Positions 15,142 through 25,323 of a stretch of DNA of 64,000 nt are shown in pieces (within the stretch, counting starts at the first letter, position 1; each line of letters starts with the position of its first letter). A program made the translations under genes and the position numbers. Below the pieces are notes generated by a model, which saw only the letters and a program-made list of their open reading frames with translations, ran no database searches and was not told the origin of the DNA. The DNA is from an uncultured Sphingomonadaceae bacterium (GTDB lineage: Bacteria; Pseudomonadota; Alphaproteobacteria; Sphingomonadales; Sphingomonadaceae): the NCBI GenBank assembly GCA_947499975.1, contig CANMQE010000001.1, positions 372,001 through 436,000 on the forward strand, read 5' to 3'.

Positions 15142-17589
15142 TTGTGCGATGGGCACGGCGTGCCCGAACAATTGCCCATCCATGCCGTTCTGCCCGATCT
15201 GCTAGATGCCCTGCGCAGCGCGAACGGCGCCGTGCTGATCGCCCCGCCGGGTGCCGGCAAGACGACTGCGGTGGCGCCTGCCTTGCTGCAGGAAGCGTGG
15301 TGCAGCGGCCAGATCATCCTCACGTCTCCCCGCAGGGTGGCAGCGCGCGCAGCGGCGGAGCGGATTGCGCAATTGCTGGGTGAGCAGGTGGGGAATCGCG
15401 TCGGCTATCTCACCCGGCTGGACAGCAGGACCAGCAAGGCCACGCGCATACTGGTGGTGACGGAGGCCATACTGGTGAACCGGCTGCTGGAAGACCAGGA
15501 GCTGGAGGGTATCTCCGCCATCCTGTTCGACGAGGCGCACGAGCGGCATCTCGATTCCGATCTCGGCCTGGCGCTGGCGCTGGAGAGCCAGCAGGTGCTG
15601 CGAGATGACCTGCGCATCGCGGTGATGTCTGCCACGATCGACGGCACGCGCTTTGCCCGTTTGATGGGCGAGGATACTCCTGTGATAGAGAGCGAGGGCA
15701 AGGCCTATCCGCTGCGACTGCAATGGCTTGGATCGCGGCCTGAACAACGTATCGAGGCCAGCATGGGTTCTGCGATATTGCAGGCCTGGCGAGAGGAAGA
15801 GGGTGATATCCTCGCCTTCCTGCCCGGTGTCGGAGAGATAGAGCGAACCCGCGAACGGCTGGGTGAGGCGCTGGCAGAGGCGCTCGTTCTGCCGTTGCAC
15901 GGACAGGTCCAGCCGCAGGATCAGCGCGCCGCCATCCGGCGCGATCCGCAGGGCAGGCGCCGCATCGTGCTGGCCACCAGCATCGCCGAAACCTCGTTGA
16001 CGCTGGAAGGGGTCAGCGTGGTGGTGGATAGCGGCCTGTCGCGCCGGGCCATGTTCGACAAGGCGGCAGGCACTACGCATCTTGTCACCCAGCGCGCCAG
16101 CCAGGCGGCAGCGGCGCAAAGGGCAGGGCGCGCGGCACGCACCGGGCCGGGCGTTGCCTACCGATTGTGGGAAGAGGCAGGCCATGCGGGGCGGCCGGAG
16201 TTCGATCCGCCCGAAATGCTCACCAGCGATCTTGCCCCGCTGGTGCTGAGCCTGGCGCGATGGGGCGTTGCCGATCCTGCAAGCCTGCAATGGCTGGATG
16301 CGCCGCCCGAGGCATCGGTCCAGTCCGCGCGGGCACGCCTGCGGGCATTGGGCGCGCTGAATGATGCCGGGGCAATCACGCCATGGGGCGAGAAGGTGGC
16401 AGCGCTGTCGCTTGACCCGGAAGGAGCGGCCGCCGTGCTGTTCGCCGCGTCTCACGGCCAGGCGGAGGATGCGGCCATGCTGGTGCTGCTCGCGCAGGAG
16501 CGCGGGCTGGGCGGCCGTGGGGAGGATCTGGTCCAGAGGCTGCAACGCTGGAAAGGCGATCGCGGAAAGCGTGCCGATGCCTCCCGCAAGCTGGCGCAGC
16601 GATGGGCGAGGGCTGCCGGGCGGCTGGTGGAGGAGCGGCAGCAGGCCAGCACACTGGATCCCGCATTGTTTCTCGCCATGGCGCGGCCTGATTTCATCGC
16701 CCGTCGGCGCGATGCGACAGGTGAGAACTGGGCCTCCGCCGGGGGGCGCGGTTTCACGCTCGATCCCGCATCGCCGCTGGCGCGGGCAGAGTGGCTGGTG
16801 ATCGTGGATGCAACGGGGCAAGCCAAGGGCGCCCGGATCACCGCCGCTGCTGAACTTGGGCGCACCGACGTCGAGAATCATCTTCAGACGATGATCGAGG
16901 AGCGGACCGTAGCCCGTTGGAACAGTTCGGAAAAGCGGGTGGAAGCAAGGCGCGAGAAGCGGCTGGGTGCCATCACCATGGCAAGCGGCCCTGACCCCGA
17001 CCCTGACCCCGAGGCAATTGCGGATATCCTTGTGGAAAAGGCGGTGGAGAACCTGGGGACGCTGCTTCCGCCCACCCTGCTGGCCCGCGCGCGTTTCGCC
17101 GGGATTGAGACGCTTTCTCCCTCCACGCTCGCCAGCCGCGCCGACGAATGGCTGGTGCCTTTGCTGGAGGGGAGGCGCAATCTCGAGCTTTCCCCGTCGC
17201 GCACTGTGGAAGCTGCGCTGAACCTGCTGTCGTGGGAGGATCGCCAGTCGCTCGACATGATTGCCCCGCGCCATTTCACCAGCCCTGCAGGCACGACGCA
17301 CCAGATCGACTATGCAGGCGACGACGCGCCATCGGTGGAGGTGCGCGTGCAGGCGGTTTTCGGCCTCGATCGCCACCCGATGATAGGGACTGTGCCGCTG
17401 CTGCTGAAGCTTACCAGTCCGGCGGGCAGGCCGATCCAGTCCACCCGCGACCTTCCGGCCTTCTGGCGTGGAAGCTGGGACGATGTGCGAAAGGACATGA
17501 AGGGCCGCTATCCCAAACATCGCTGGCCGGACGAGCCGTGGACGGAAAAACCCAGCCTGAAAACGAAGAACGCCTTCTCGAAAAGCTAG
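15142..17589 (+). CDS. hrpB: ATP-dependent helicase HrpB (DEAH box)
   Basis: A DEAH-type RNA helicase of up to 815 residues. Motif I is APPGAGKTTAV, motif II FDEAHERH, motif III VMSATIDG and motif VI QRAGRAART. After the two RecA domains come the ratchet/winged-helix region and the HrpB C-terminal domain, ending SWDDVRKDMKGRYPKHRWP, the characteristic family tail. The start is uncertain: no in-frame ATG exists near the expected N-terminus, and TTG 15142, GTG 15160 or TTG 15172 are candidates; the last two best match the usual short lead-in before AVLPDLL. A GPDPDPDPE repeat near residue 615 sits in a variable loop. The cellular role of HrpB is poorly defined. Confidence 0.93.
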   Translation: MCDGHGVPEQLPIHAVLPDLLDALRSANGAVLIAPPGAGKTTAVAPALLQEAWCSGQIILTSPRRVAARAAAERIAQLLGEQVGNRVGYLTRLDSRTSKATRILVVTEAILVNRLLEDQELEGISAILFDEAHERHLDSDLGLALALESQQVLRDDLRIAVMSATIDGTRFARLMGEDTPVIESEGKAYPLRLQWLGSRPEQRIEASMGSAILQAWREEEGDILAFLPGVGEIERTRERLGEALAEALVLPLHGQVQPQDQRAAIRRDPQGRRRIVLATSIAETSLTLEGVSVVVDSGLSRRAMFDKAAGTTHLVTQRASQAAAAQRAGRAARTGPGVAYRLWEEAGHAGRPEFDPPEMLTSDLAPLVLSLARWGVADPASLQWLDAPPEASVQSARARLRALGALNDAGAITPWGEKVAALSLDPEGAAAVLFAASHGQAEDAAMLVLLAQERGLGGRGEDLVQRLQRWKGDRGKRADASRKLAQRWARAAGRLVEERQQASTLDPALFLAMARPDFIARRRDATGENWASAGGRGFTLDPASPLARAEWLVIVDATGQAKGARITAAAELGRTDVENHLQTMIEERTVARWNSSEKRVEARREKRLGAITMASGPDPDPDPEAIADILVEKAVENLGTLLPPTLLARARFAGIETLSPSTLASRADEWLVPLLEGRRNLELSPSRTVEAALNLLSWEDRQSLDMIAPRHFTSPAGTTHQIDYAGDDAPSVEVRVQAVFGLDRHPMIGTVPLLLKLTSPAGRPIQSTRDLPAFWRGSWDDVRKDMKGRYPKHRWPDEPWTEKPSLKTKNAFSKS

Positions 17590-17645
17590 CGGCGGCACGG
17601 CGAAGCTTGAGCAAAACGGAAAGCTGCTTTAAAGGCGGCAGCACT

Positions 17646-17924
17646 ATGGAAGCCCGTATCTACAAGCGCCCGAAAAGCGCCATGCAATCCGGCAAGGCAC
17701 TGGTAGACCAGTGGGTTCTGGATTTCGTTCCCGCAGAAGCCAAGCGCCCCGATCCGCTGATGGGCTGGTCCGGCAGTGGTGACACGCGCCAGCAGGTGCA
17801 GCTCAAATTCCCCACTTGCGAGGCCGCGCAGGCCTATGCCGAGAAATGCGGCATCGCCGCGCGCGTCCATTCGGTTCCGCCGAAGAAGCTGAAGATCCAG
17901 GCCTACGCCGACAACTTCCGGTAA
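17646..17924 (+). CDS. NADH:ubiquinone oxidoreductase NDUFS4-like 18-kDa-type subunit
   Basis: A 92-residue protein of the ETC complex I conserved-region family (NDUFS4-type). It begins with the typical ARIYKRPKSAMQSGKA and VDQWVLDFVP. The middle holds MGWSGSGDTRQQVQLKFPT, and the C-terminus KKLKIQAYADNF is the family's end motif. This accessory subunit sits on the peripheral arm of complex I in alphaproteobacteria and mitochondria. Here it stands apart from the nuo operon, which is usual in the group. It starts 57 nt after hrpB at the ATG at 17646, and the beta-lactamase gene begins 9 nt after its stop, so readthrough is likely. Confidence 0.9.
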   Translation: MEARIYKRPKSAMQSGKALVDQWVLDFVPAEAKRPDPLMGWSGSGDTRQQVQLKFPTCEAAQAYAEKCGIAARVHSVPPKKLKIQAYADNFR

Positions 17925-17933
17925 GCAGCCCCG

Positions 17934-18818
17934 ATGCGGTTGCTGCTCGCCTCGCTGGCCGTGCTGCTTTCGGCCAGCAGCGCGTGTTCGCCCGAGCCAC
18001 TGACTACATCATCTTCGAGAACTGACCTGACCAGCCGTATCGAGGCAATCGAGGCTGCATCCGGCGGGCGTCTGGGCGTAGCGGTGTTCTCTCGTGAAAA
18101 TGGCCTGAGCTTCTCCCATCGCGGCGCCGAGCGTTTCGCCATGTGCTCGACGTTCAAGCTCGCGCTGGCGGCGATGGTGCTCGATACCGATGGCCTGCGC
18201 GATCAGACGCTCCCGTTCGGTCCCGCCGACATCTTGAGCTATGCGCCCTACGCGAAGGAGCGGGTGGCAGCGGGCCAGATGCAAGCGCTGGAAGCTGCGC
18301 GCCACGCCGTCACGATCAGTGACAATACGGCGGCGAACCTGCTGCTGTCGCGGCTGGGCGGTCCAGAGGGGTTCACGCGGTGGCTGCGCGAGAAGGGCGA
18401 TTCGCAGACCCGGCTCGACCGGAACGAGCCGACGCTCAATGAAAACGCTCCGGGCGATCCCCGCGATACGACTACGCCCGAAGCGTCCGCCGAATTGGCC
18501 TACAGCCTGCTTTGGGGCGAGCATCTGGCAGCCGCCGATCGCGAACTCCTGCAATACTGGATGGTGGAGACGCCGACCGGGCAGGCGCGTTTGCGCGATG
18601 GTTTGCCGGATAACTTGCGCGCTGGCGACAAGACCGGGACCTGCGGCAGCGATGGCCAGCGGGCGGTCAGCGACATCGCCTTTGTCGAAACACCGGACGG
18701 CACGCGCTTCGTGCTGGCGGCCTATCTCGACCGGCCGGCAGGGGAAACCGCGCAGGCCGAAGCAGCGCTTTCCCACGTGGCGCAGGCGGTGGCCGACTGG
18801 ATTTCTGAAAAGCGGTAG
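17934..18818 (+). CDS. Class A serine beta-lactamase with Cys69/Cys238 pair
   Basis: A 294-residue periplasmic enzyme with a Sec signal ending near SSAC (Cys18; a possible but atypical lipobox). All class A landmarks are present: Ser72-x-x-Lys75 (CSTFK, Ambler 70/73), Ser129-Asp130-Asn131 (Ambler 130-132), Glu165 in RNEPTLN (Ambler 166, with Asn170) and Lys233-Thr-Gly (Ambler 234-236). Cys71 just before the nucleophile and Cys237 just after KTGT correspond to Ambler 69 and 238, the disulfide pair found in KPC, SME and NMC-A/IMI carbapenemases. The spectrum cannot be read from the sequence. It is a chromosomal gene 9 nt after the NDUFS4-like gene, with no mobile element or LysR regulator nearby. 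Confidence 0.93.
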   Translation: MRLLLASLAVLLSASSACSPEPLTTSSSRTDLTSRIEAIEAASGGRLGVAVFSRENGLSFSHRGAERFAMCSTFKLALAAMVLDTDGLRDQTLPFGPADILSYAPYAKERVAAGQMQALEAARHAVTISDNTAANLLLSRLGGPEGFTRWLREKGDSQTRLDRNEPTLNENAPGDPRDTTTPEASAELAYSLLWGEHLAAADRELLQYWMVETPTGQARLRDGLPDNLRAGDKTGTCGSDGQRAVSDIAFVETPDGTRFVLAAYLDRPAGETAQAEAALSHVAQAVADWISEKR

Positions 18819-18847
18819 TTGAAATAGTCGAACTTCCCGGCCATATG
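18819..18847 (+). promoter_or_regulatory. Promoter of the SRP RNA gene
   Basis: TTGAAA (18819-18824), a 17-nt spacer and CATATG (18842-18847) begin directly at the end of the beta-lactamase stop codon. The predicted start of transcription, about 18854, coincides with the 5' end of the SRP RNA fold. The -10 element is a weak match, the -35 a good one. Confidence 0.5.
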
Positions 18848-18853
18848 GCGCGC

Positions 18854-18944
18854 CGGGAGTCGGGTGGACGTTCGCGTTTGCTCACCGGGTCAGGACCGGA
18901 AGGTAGCAGCCCAGGTAAATGGCAGCGGGTCGCTCGGCTCCTTT
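18854..18944 (+). ncRNA. ffs: Signal recognition particle RNA, small bacterial (4.5S) type
   Basis: The invariant helix-8 core is present: GGGTCAGGACCGGAAGG then TAGCAGCCC (18887-18913), with the GGAA tetraloop and the asymmetric internal loop that bind the Ffh M domain. The closing stem pairs GGAGTCGGG (from 18856) with CTCGGCTCC (to 18941), allowing G-U pairs, followed by a short T-rich stretch. This RNA forms the SRP that targets membrane proteins to FtsY, which is encoded at 59.9 kb. The ends are estimated to within a few bases. The position just before dnaX is a common arrangement. Confidence 0.93.
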
Positions 18945-18998
18945 ATCCACCACATTGTTGCGATGACATTCGCGCGGGCAGCGCCTACCTTTGCGCGC

Positions 18999-20882
18999 AT
19001 GAGTGATTCACCGGAAAATCCGGATACCCCACCGTGGGAGCGTGAAGAGACGCAGGACGAGGCGCAGCCTTCGGCAGCAGAGCTGGAGGCCGCTGGCCAG
19101 AACTCCATGTTCGGCGATCCCGAGCCTGCGGCAGGAACGCCCGCGCCCCCTGTCGAAGCTCCCGTGCCCGCCACGCCCGCGCCCGAGCCCGAGCTCGAAC
19201 CAATGCAGGCCGCTGCCGATCCTCAGGCCGCTGCCGCTGTGCCCGAGGCCGCGCAGCCTTACCGTGTGCTGGCGCGCAAATACCGTCCGCAAACCTTTTC
19301 CGAACTGATCGGGCAGGAACCGATGGTGCGCACGCTGGGCAACGCCATAGAGCGCGACCGGCTGGCCCATGCCTTTCTGATGACCGGCGTTCGCGGTGTC
19401 GGCAAGACGTCCACCGCTCGCCTGATCGCCAAGGCGCTGAACTGCGTCGGCCCCGATGGCGAGGGCGGACCCACGATCAACCCCTGCGGCGTGTGCGAGC
19501 CATGCCGCGCCATTGCCGAAGGGCGCCATATCGACGTGATCGAGATGGACGCCGCCAGCCACACCGGCGTGGACGACGTGCGTGAGATCATCGAGGCGGT
19601 GCGCTATTCCGCCGTTTCCGCGCGCTACAAGATCTACATCATCGACGAAGTGCACATGCTTTCGCGCAATGCCTTCAACGCCCTGCTGAAGACGCTGGAA
19701 GAGCCGCCCGCGCACGTGAAGTTCCTGTTCGCCACGACAGAGGTGGACAAGCTGCCCGTCACGGTGCTCAGCCGTACCCAGCGGTTCGACCTGCGGCGCA
19801 TCCCGCGCGAGATGTTGCAGCAGCACTTTGCCGAGATCTGCCGCAAGGAAGGCGTGGAGGCAGAGGACGAGGCTTTGTCCATGATCGCCAACGCGGCCGA
19901 GGGATCCGTGCGCGACGGGCTATCCATCCTCGACCAGGCGATTGCCCATGCCGACATGGATTCAGGCGATGCCGGAACCATGGTTCGTGCTGCCAAGGTG
20001 CGTGACATGCTGGGCCTTGCCGACAAGGGTGCGCAGCGCCGCCTGTTCCAGCACCTGCTGGAAGGCGATGCGCAGGCGCTGCTGGCGGCGGTGGACCAGC
20101 AATATGCGCTGGGTGTGGAGCCGCTGGCCCTGCTGCGCGCGCTGATGGAATTCACCCACCGCATCGCCGTGGCGCAGGTGGGAACGGGCGAAGCCGATGC
20201 GCCCACTGCGGAAGAGCGTGAGACGCTGGGCGAATGGGCCAAGAAGCTGTCTGCAGGCCAGGTCCATCGCCTGTGGCAATTGCTGCTGAAAGGCCATGAC
20301 GAGGTGCGCACCGCGCCCGATCCGCTGGTGGCGGCGCAGATGGCGCTGCTGCGCGTGCTGCACGCAGCCGACATGCCCGATCCCGGCAAGCTGGCAAAGC
20401 AGCTGAAGGAAGCGGCGCTGGTTGCCAATATGAGCGGCGGCGTTTCCGCCTCTTCCTCCGGGAATGCAGGAGGCGGCGGCGCGCAGGCGATAAGCTGGCA
20501 GGATCTGGTGCAACGCGTGGACCAGAGCGGCATCGAGAACGCCATGTCCATGGCCAGCATCATGTCGCGCCAGGTGCGGGTGATCGCGCTGGTGGACGGC
20601 AAGCTGGAATATTCGCAGCCCCAAGGGTTCGACGATGATATCGCGCCTGCCATGCGGCAGGCGTTGAGCGAGGTTACCGGCAGGCGCTGGGAAGTGGTAA
20701 AGGGCGAGGGCGAGGGCGCGCCCAGCCTGTTCGAGCAGGTGGAACTGGCCGAACGCGCCGCGAGGGAGCGGGTGGAGCAGCACCCCATGATGCAGGCGGT
20801 GCGGAAGCATTTTCCCGATGCACAGCCGGTAGAAGAAGTGGAACCGCCACGCGGTCACAACAATTGGTCGCGCAGGGCCTGA
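18999..20882 (+). CDS. dnaX: DNA polymerase III subunits gamma/tau
   Basis: A 627-residue clamp-loader subunit. An acidic, Pro/Ala-rich N-terminal extension of ~85 residues precedes the AAA+ core, which starts YRVLARKYRPQTFSELIGQE. Walker A is GVRGVGKTSTA; the zinc module has four Cys (NC, then PCGVCEPC); Walker B/sensor is IYIIDEVHMLS, followed by the sensor-1 and arginine-finger region TVLSRTQRFDLR. The C-terminal tau region (about 390-627) contains a Ser/Gly-rich linker and ends RGHNNWSRRA. I found no slippery A-run for a gamma-form frameshift. ybaB follows 41 nt later, the usual dnaX-ybaB pairing. Confidence 0.95.
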   Translation: MSDSPENPDTPPWEREETQDEAQPSAAELEAAGQNSMFGDPEPAAGTPAPPVEAPVPATPAPEPELEPMQAAADPQAAAAVPEAAQPYRVLARKYRPQTFSELIGQEPMVRTLGNAIERDRLAHAFLMTGVRGVGKTSTARLIAKALNCVGPDGEGGPTINPCGVCEPCRAIAEGRHIDVIEMDAASHTGVDDVREIIEAVRYSAVSARYKIYIIDEVHMLSRNAFNALLKTLEEPPAHVKFLFATTEVDKLPVTVLSRTQRFDLRRIPREMLQQHFAEICRKEGVEAEDEALSMIANAAEGSVRDGLSILDQAIAHADMDSGDAGTMVRAAKVRDMLGLADKGAQRRLFQHLLEGDAQALLAAVDQQYALGVEPLALLRALMEFTHRIAVAQVGTGEADAPTAEERETLGEWAKKLSAGQVHRLWQLLLKGHDEVRTAPDPLVAAQMALLRVLHAADMPDPGKLAKQLKEAALVANMSGGVSASSSGNAGGGGAQAISWQDLVQRVDQSGIENAMSMASIMSRQVRVIALVDGKLEYSQPQGFDDDIAPAMRQALSEVTGRRWEVVKGEGEGAPSLFEQVELAERAARERVEQHPMMQAVRKHFPDAQPVEEVEPPRGHNNWSRRA

Positions 20883-20923
20883 TCCCGCGCGACAACCAGA
20901 TAATCCCCCCCAAGGAGCGAAAC

Positions 20924-21265
20924 ATGGAAAACATGGAAGAAATGATGAAAGCCGCGCAGGAAGCGGCGCAGAAGATCCAGCAGCAGATGAACGATGCGCA
21001 GGTGAAGCTGGACCAGATTGAGGTGGAAGGCAGCGCCGGCGGCGGACTTGTGACCGTACGCGCCAGCGCGCGTGGACGCATCCTCGGGGTCTCCATCGAC
21101 GATAGCCTGTTCAAGGAAGACGAGAAGGCCATCCTCGAAGACCTGGTGACCGCCGCCTTCAACGACGCGCGCGACAAGGCCGACCGCAAGGCAGGCGAGC
21201 ACATGGCCGAAATGCAGCAGGGCCTGGGCCTGCCGCCGGGGTTCAACCTGCCTGGCATGGGGTAA
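20924..21265 (+). CDS. ybaB: YbaB/EbfC nucleoid-associated protein
   Basis: A 113-residue protein with a helical N-terminus (MEEMMKAAQEAAQKIQQQM), the conserved VEGSAGGGLVTVRASARG beta hairpin and a second helix DLVTAAFNDARDKAD, ending in a Gly/Pro-rich tail LGLPPGFNLPG. Family members form tweezer-shaped dimers that bind DNA. The start at 20924 is fixed by AAGGAG 6-7 nt upstream and excludes an in-frame codon at 20864. It follows dnaX as in most bacteria, but recR, the usual third gene, is absent. Confidence 0.93.
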   Translation: MENMEEMMKAAQEAAQKIQQQMNDAQVKLDQIEVEGSAGGGLVTVRASARGRILGVSIDDSLFKEDEKAILEDLVTAAFNDARDKADRKAGEHMAEMQQGLGLPPGFNLPGMG

Positions 21266-21297
21266 TCAAAGTGGGGGGAGCGTCGAGAAAAGCGAGA

Positions 21298-22209
21298 ATG
21301 AACGCACGCCTTCGCCTGGCCGCTTGCCTCTGCCTGTTCGCCGTTCCTGCCGCACCCCTTTCAGCCCAGATTGCTGTTCCCGATGACGCGGTGCGACTTT
21401 CACCTTCCACACCATGGAACCTCGAATACGCTGAAGAGGGTTGCGTAGCCCGGCGCTTGTTTGGCGAAGTGGGTCAGCAAACATACTTCGCGTTGCATCG
21501 GTATTCGCCGAAAGACGGCCTGCGATTGACGATCGCCAGCGACGATCTGGATCGCCGAATAAGGCGCATTGGCGTTACCTTCCTTCCCAACACAGTCAGG
21601 GATTGGGAGCACGATGGTGCGTACAGAATCACCGTTGACGAGTGGGGAGAGGGGATCCTGGCCAACGTGACGTTGCTGGATGAAATACAGCAACAGCTCG
21701 CAAGCAATAGGGAGACCCGAGGCGATCCCCGCCTTTCGGATGAGGCCGTTCATGCTCGCGAAGCGGAGGTTGATGGCGTTCTTGTCGAGGGTGTTTTTCG
21801 CGACCCGGTTTACCTCAGCACCGGCTCTCTCGGCCCTATCATGGGTGCGATGCGAACCTGCCTCGATGATCTCGTTGAGTCCTGGGGAATCGATATGGAG
21901 GTGCAGCAGACCCTGTCGAGGCCGGTCGTTCCAAAAGATGCCAGACGTTGGACCCGCATTATTTCCGAGAATTACCCGCGAACGGAATTAAGCAGGGGTC
22001 AGCAGGCCTATGTTCGTGCCAGGATGATAGTGTCTGAGGAAGGGCTTCCTACGTCCTGCGTCGTCCAAAATCTCATGAACGACGAAAGTTTCAATATCCT
22101 AGCCTGCGAACTTCTGATGAAGAACGCGCGCTTCGAACCCGCATTGGACGCAAACGGCGTCCCCGTGAGGAGTTACTGGACGACGGCGATACGCTACCAA
22201 ATCCAGTAA
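21298..22209 (+). CDS. Secreted protein with TonB-C-like C-terminal domain
   Basis: A 303-residue protein with a signal peptide (LRLAACLCLFAVPAAPLSAQ, cleaved near residue 24) and no retained membrane segment. The C-terminal ~75 residues (AYVRARMIVSEEGLPTSCVV ... NARFEPALDANGVPVRSYW) match the TonB C-terminal fold used in sphingomonad 'energy transducer TonB'-like proteins. Without a transmembrane anchor it is unlikely to be a functional TonB; it may use the fold for binding. The start is ATG 21298, with a GTG at 21271 as alternative. It occupies the position where recR is usually found. The function is unknown. Confidence 0.6.
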   Translation: MNARLRLAACLCLFAVPAAPLSAQIAVPDDAVRLSPSTPWNLEYAEEGCVARRLFGEVGQQTYFALHRYSPKDGLRLTIASDDLDRRIRRIGVTFLPNTVRDWEHDGAYRITVDEWGEGILANVTLLDEIQQQLASNRETRGDPRLSDEAVHAREAEVDGVLVEGVFRDPVYLSTGSLGPIMGAMRTCLDDLVESWGIDMEVQQTLSRPVVPKDARRWTRIISENYPRTELSRGQQAYVRARMIVSEEGLPTSCVVQNLMNDESFNILACELLMKNARFEPALDANGVPVRSYWTTAIRYQIQ

Positions 22210-22332
22210 TCGGGCCGGCGCCGAAGTCTCTCGAGCTGGCTAACGGCCCAAATCCAGCTATCCACTCCTTAACCCAAAGCCGACATTGCAGCCACGCCGG
22301 GTCGCCCCCATATTCGGCATCAAGCCGAAAAT

Positions 22333-24735
<2,403 letters not shown>

Positions 24736-24766
24736 TCCTTATCAGCCATCAAATTGCGAAAAATGC

Positions 24767-24808
24767 ACGCCGCGCCCATGCCGATTGGGAGGGTGCGGCG
24801 TAATTTTT
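24767..24808 (+). terminator. Intrinsic terminator of lon
   Basis: ACGCCGCGCCC (24767-24777) pairs with GGGTGCGGCGT (24791-24801), 11 bp with one G-T pair, followed by AATTTTTAT. It lies 32 nt after the lon stop. Confidence 0.75.
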
Positions 24809-24871
24809 ATGCACTTTGTTGAGAGAAATCGGCCTTCAGGCGAAAAATGGCCCCGATTCCCGGCTTTGCCT

Positions 24872-24900
24872 TTGACAGGGCGCGGAAAACTCGCTCAATT
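24872..24900 (+). promoter_or_regulatory. Promoter of hup
   Basis: A perfect TTGACA (24872-24877) with a 17-nt spacer to TCAATT (24895-24900). The -10 is weak, but the position, 66 nt before the hup ATG and after the lon terminator, fits. The leader ends with GAGGGGG about 13 nt before the start. Confidence 0.45.
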
Positions 24901-24965
24901 CCCCGCATCGCAGAGCGATTCACCTATTTCGTCTCGAGCACAAAAGTGAGGGGGTTCTCCAGAGC

Positions 24966-25238
24966 ATGAACAAGAACGAACTAATCGGCGCAGTAGCAGA
25001 TGCCAGCGGCCTGTCGCGCAACGACGCGACCAAGGCTGTTGAAGCAGTATTCGACACCATTACCGGTACGCTTTCCAAGGGTGACGAAGTGCGCCTGGTG
25101 GGTTTCGGCACGTTCGCCGTGGCGAAGCGCAAGGCTTCCATGGGGCGCAACCCGCGCACCGGCGAGCCGATGCAGATCAAGGCATCGACCCAGCCCAAGT
25201 TCAAGGCAGGCAAGGGCCTGAAGGACGCAGTGAACTAA
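24966..25238 (+). CDS. hup: DNA-binding protein HU
   Basis: A 90-residue HU/IHF family protein of exactly the usual size. It begins MNKNELIGAVADASGLSRNDA and contains the family signature GFGTFAVAKRKASMGRNPRTGE, whose arm wraps into the DNA minor groove, and ends PKFKAGKGLKDAVN. HU compacts and bends DNA as a homo- or heterodimer. It is single-copy in this window, downstream of lon, with its own promoter and a strong terminator. Confidence 0.96.
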   Translation: MNKNELIGAVADASGLSRNDATKAVEAVFDTITGTLSKGDEVRLVGFGTFAVAKRKASMGRNPRTGEPMQIKASTQPKFKAGKGLKDAVN

Positions 25239-25274
25239 GCTGCGCTGAACACTCTTCTGCCAGTGGCAGATGCA

Positions 25275-25306
25275 AAGGGGCCGTCCTTCGGGGCGGCCCT
25301 TTTCTT
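25275..25306 (+). terminator. Intrinsic terminator of hup
   Basis: AAAGGGGCCGTCC, a TTCG tetraloop and GGGCGGCCCTTTT form a 13-bp stem with two G-T pairs, followed by TTTTCTTTT. It is a textbook hairpin 37 nt after the hup stop. Confidence 0.9.
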
Positions 25307-25323
25307 TTGCCGAAACGCGCGCT

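Noticed and set aside
15202-17598. 798-codon open frame antisense to hrpB
   Set aside because: hrpB has every helicase motif on the plus strand; the antisense product has none and an abnormal Arg/His/Gln composition.
18999-20882. Programmed frameshift for a gamma form in dnaX
   Set aside because: I found no slippery A-run like that of E. coli in the linker region.
22285-22315. Heat-shock (sigma-32) promoter for lon: ATTGCA and CCCATATT
   Set aside because: The -10-like part fits but the -35 differs from CTTGAA at two positions; not strong enough to list as a feature.
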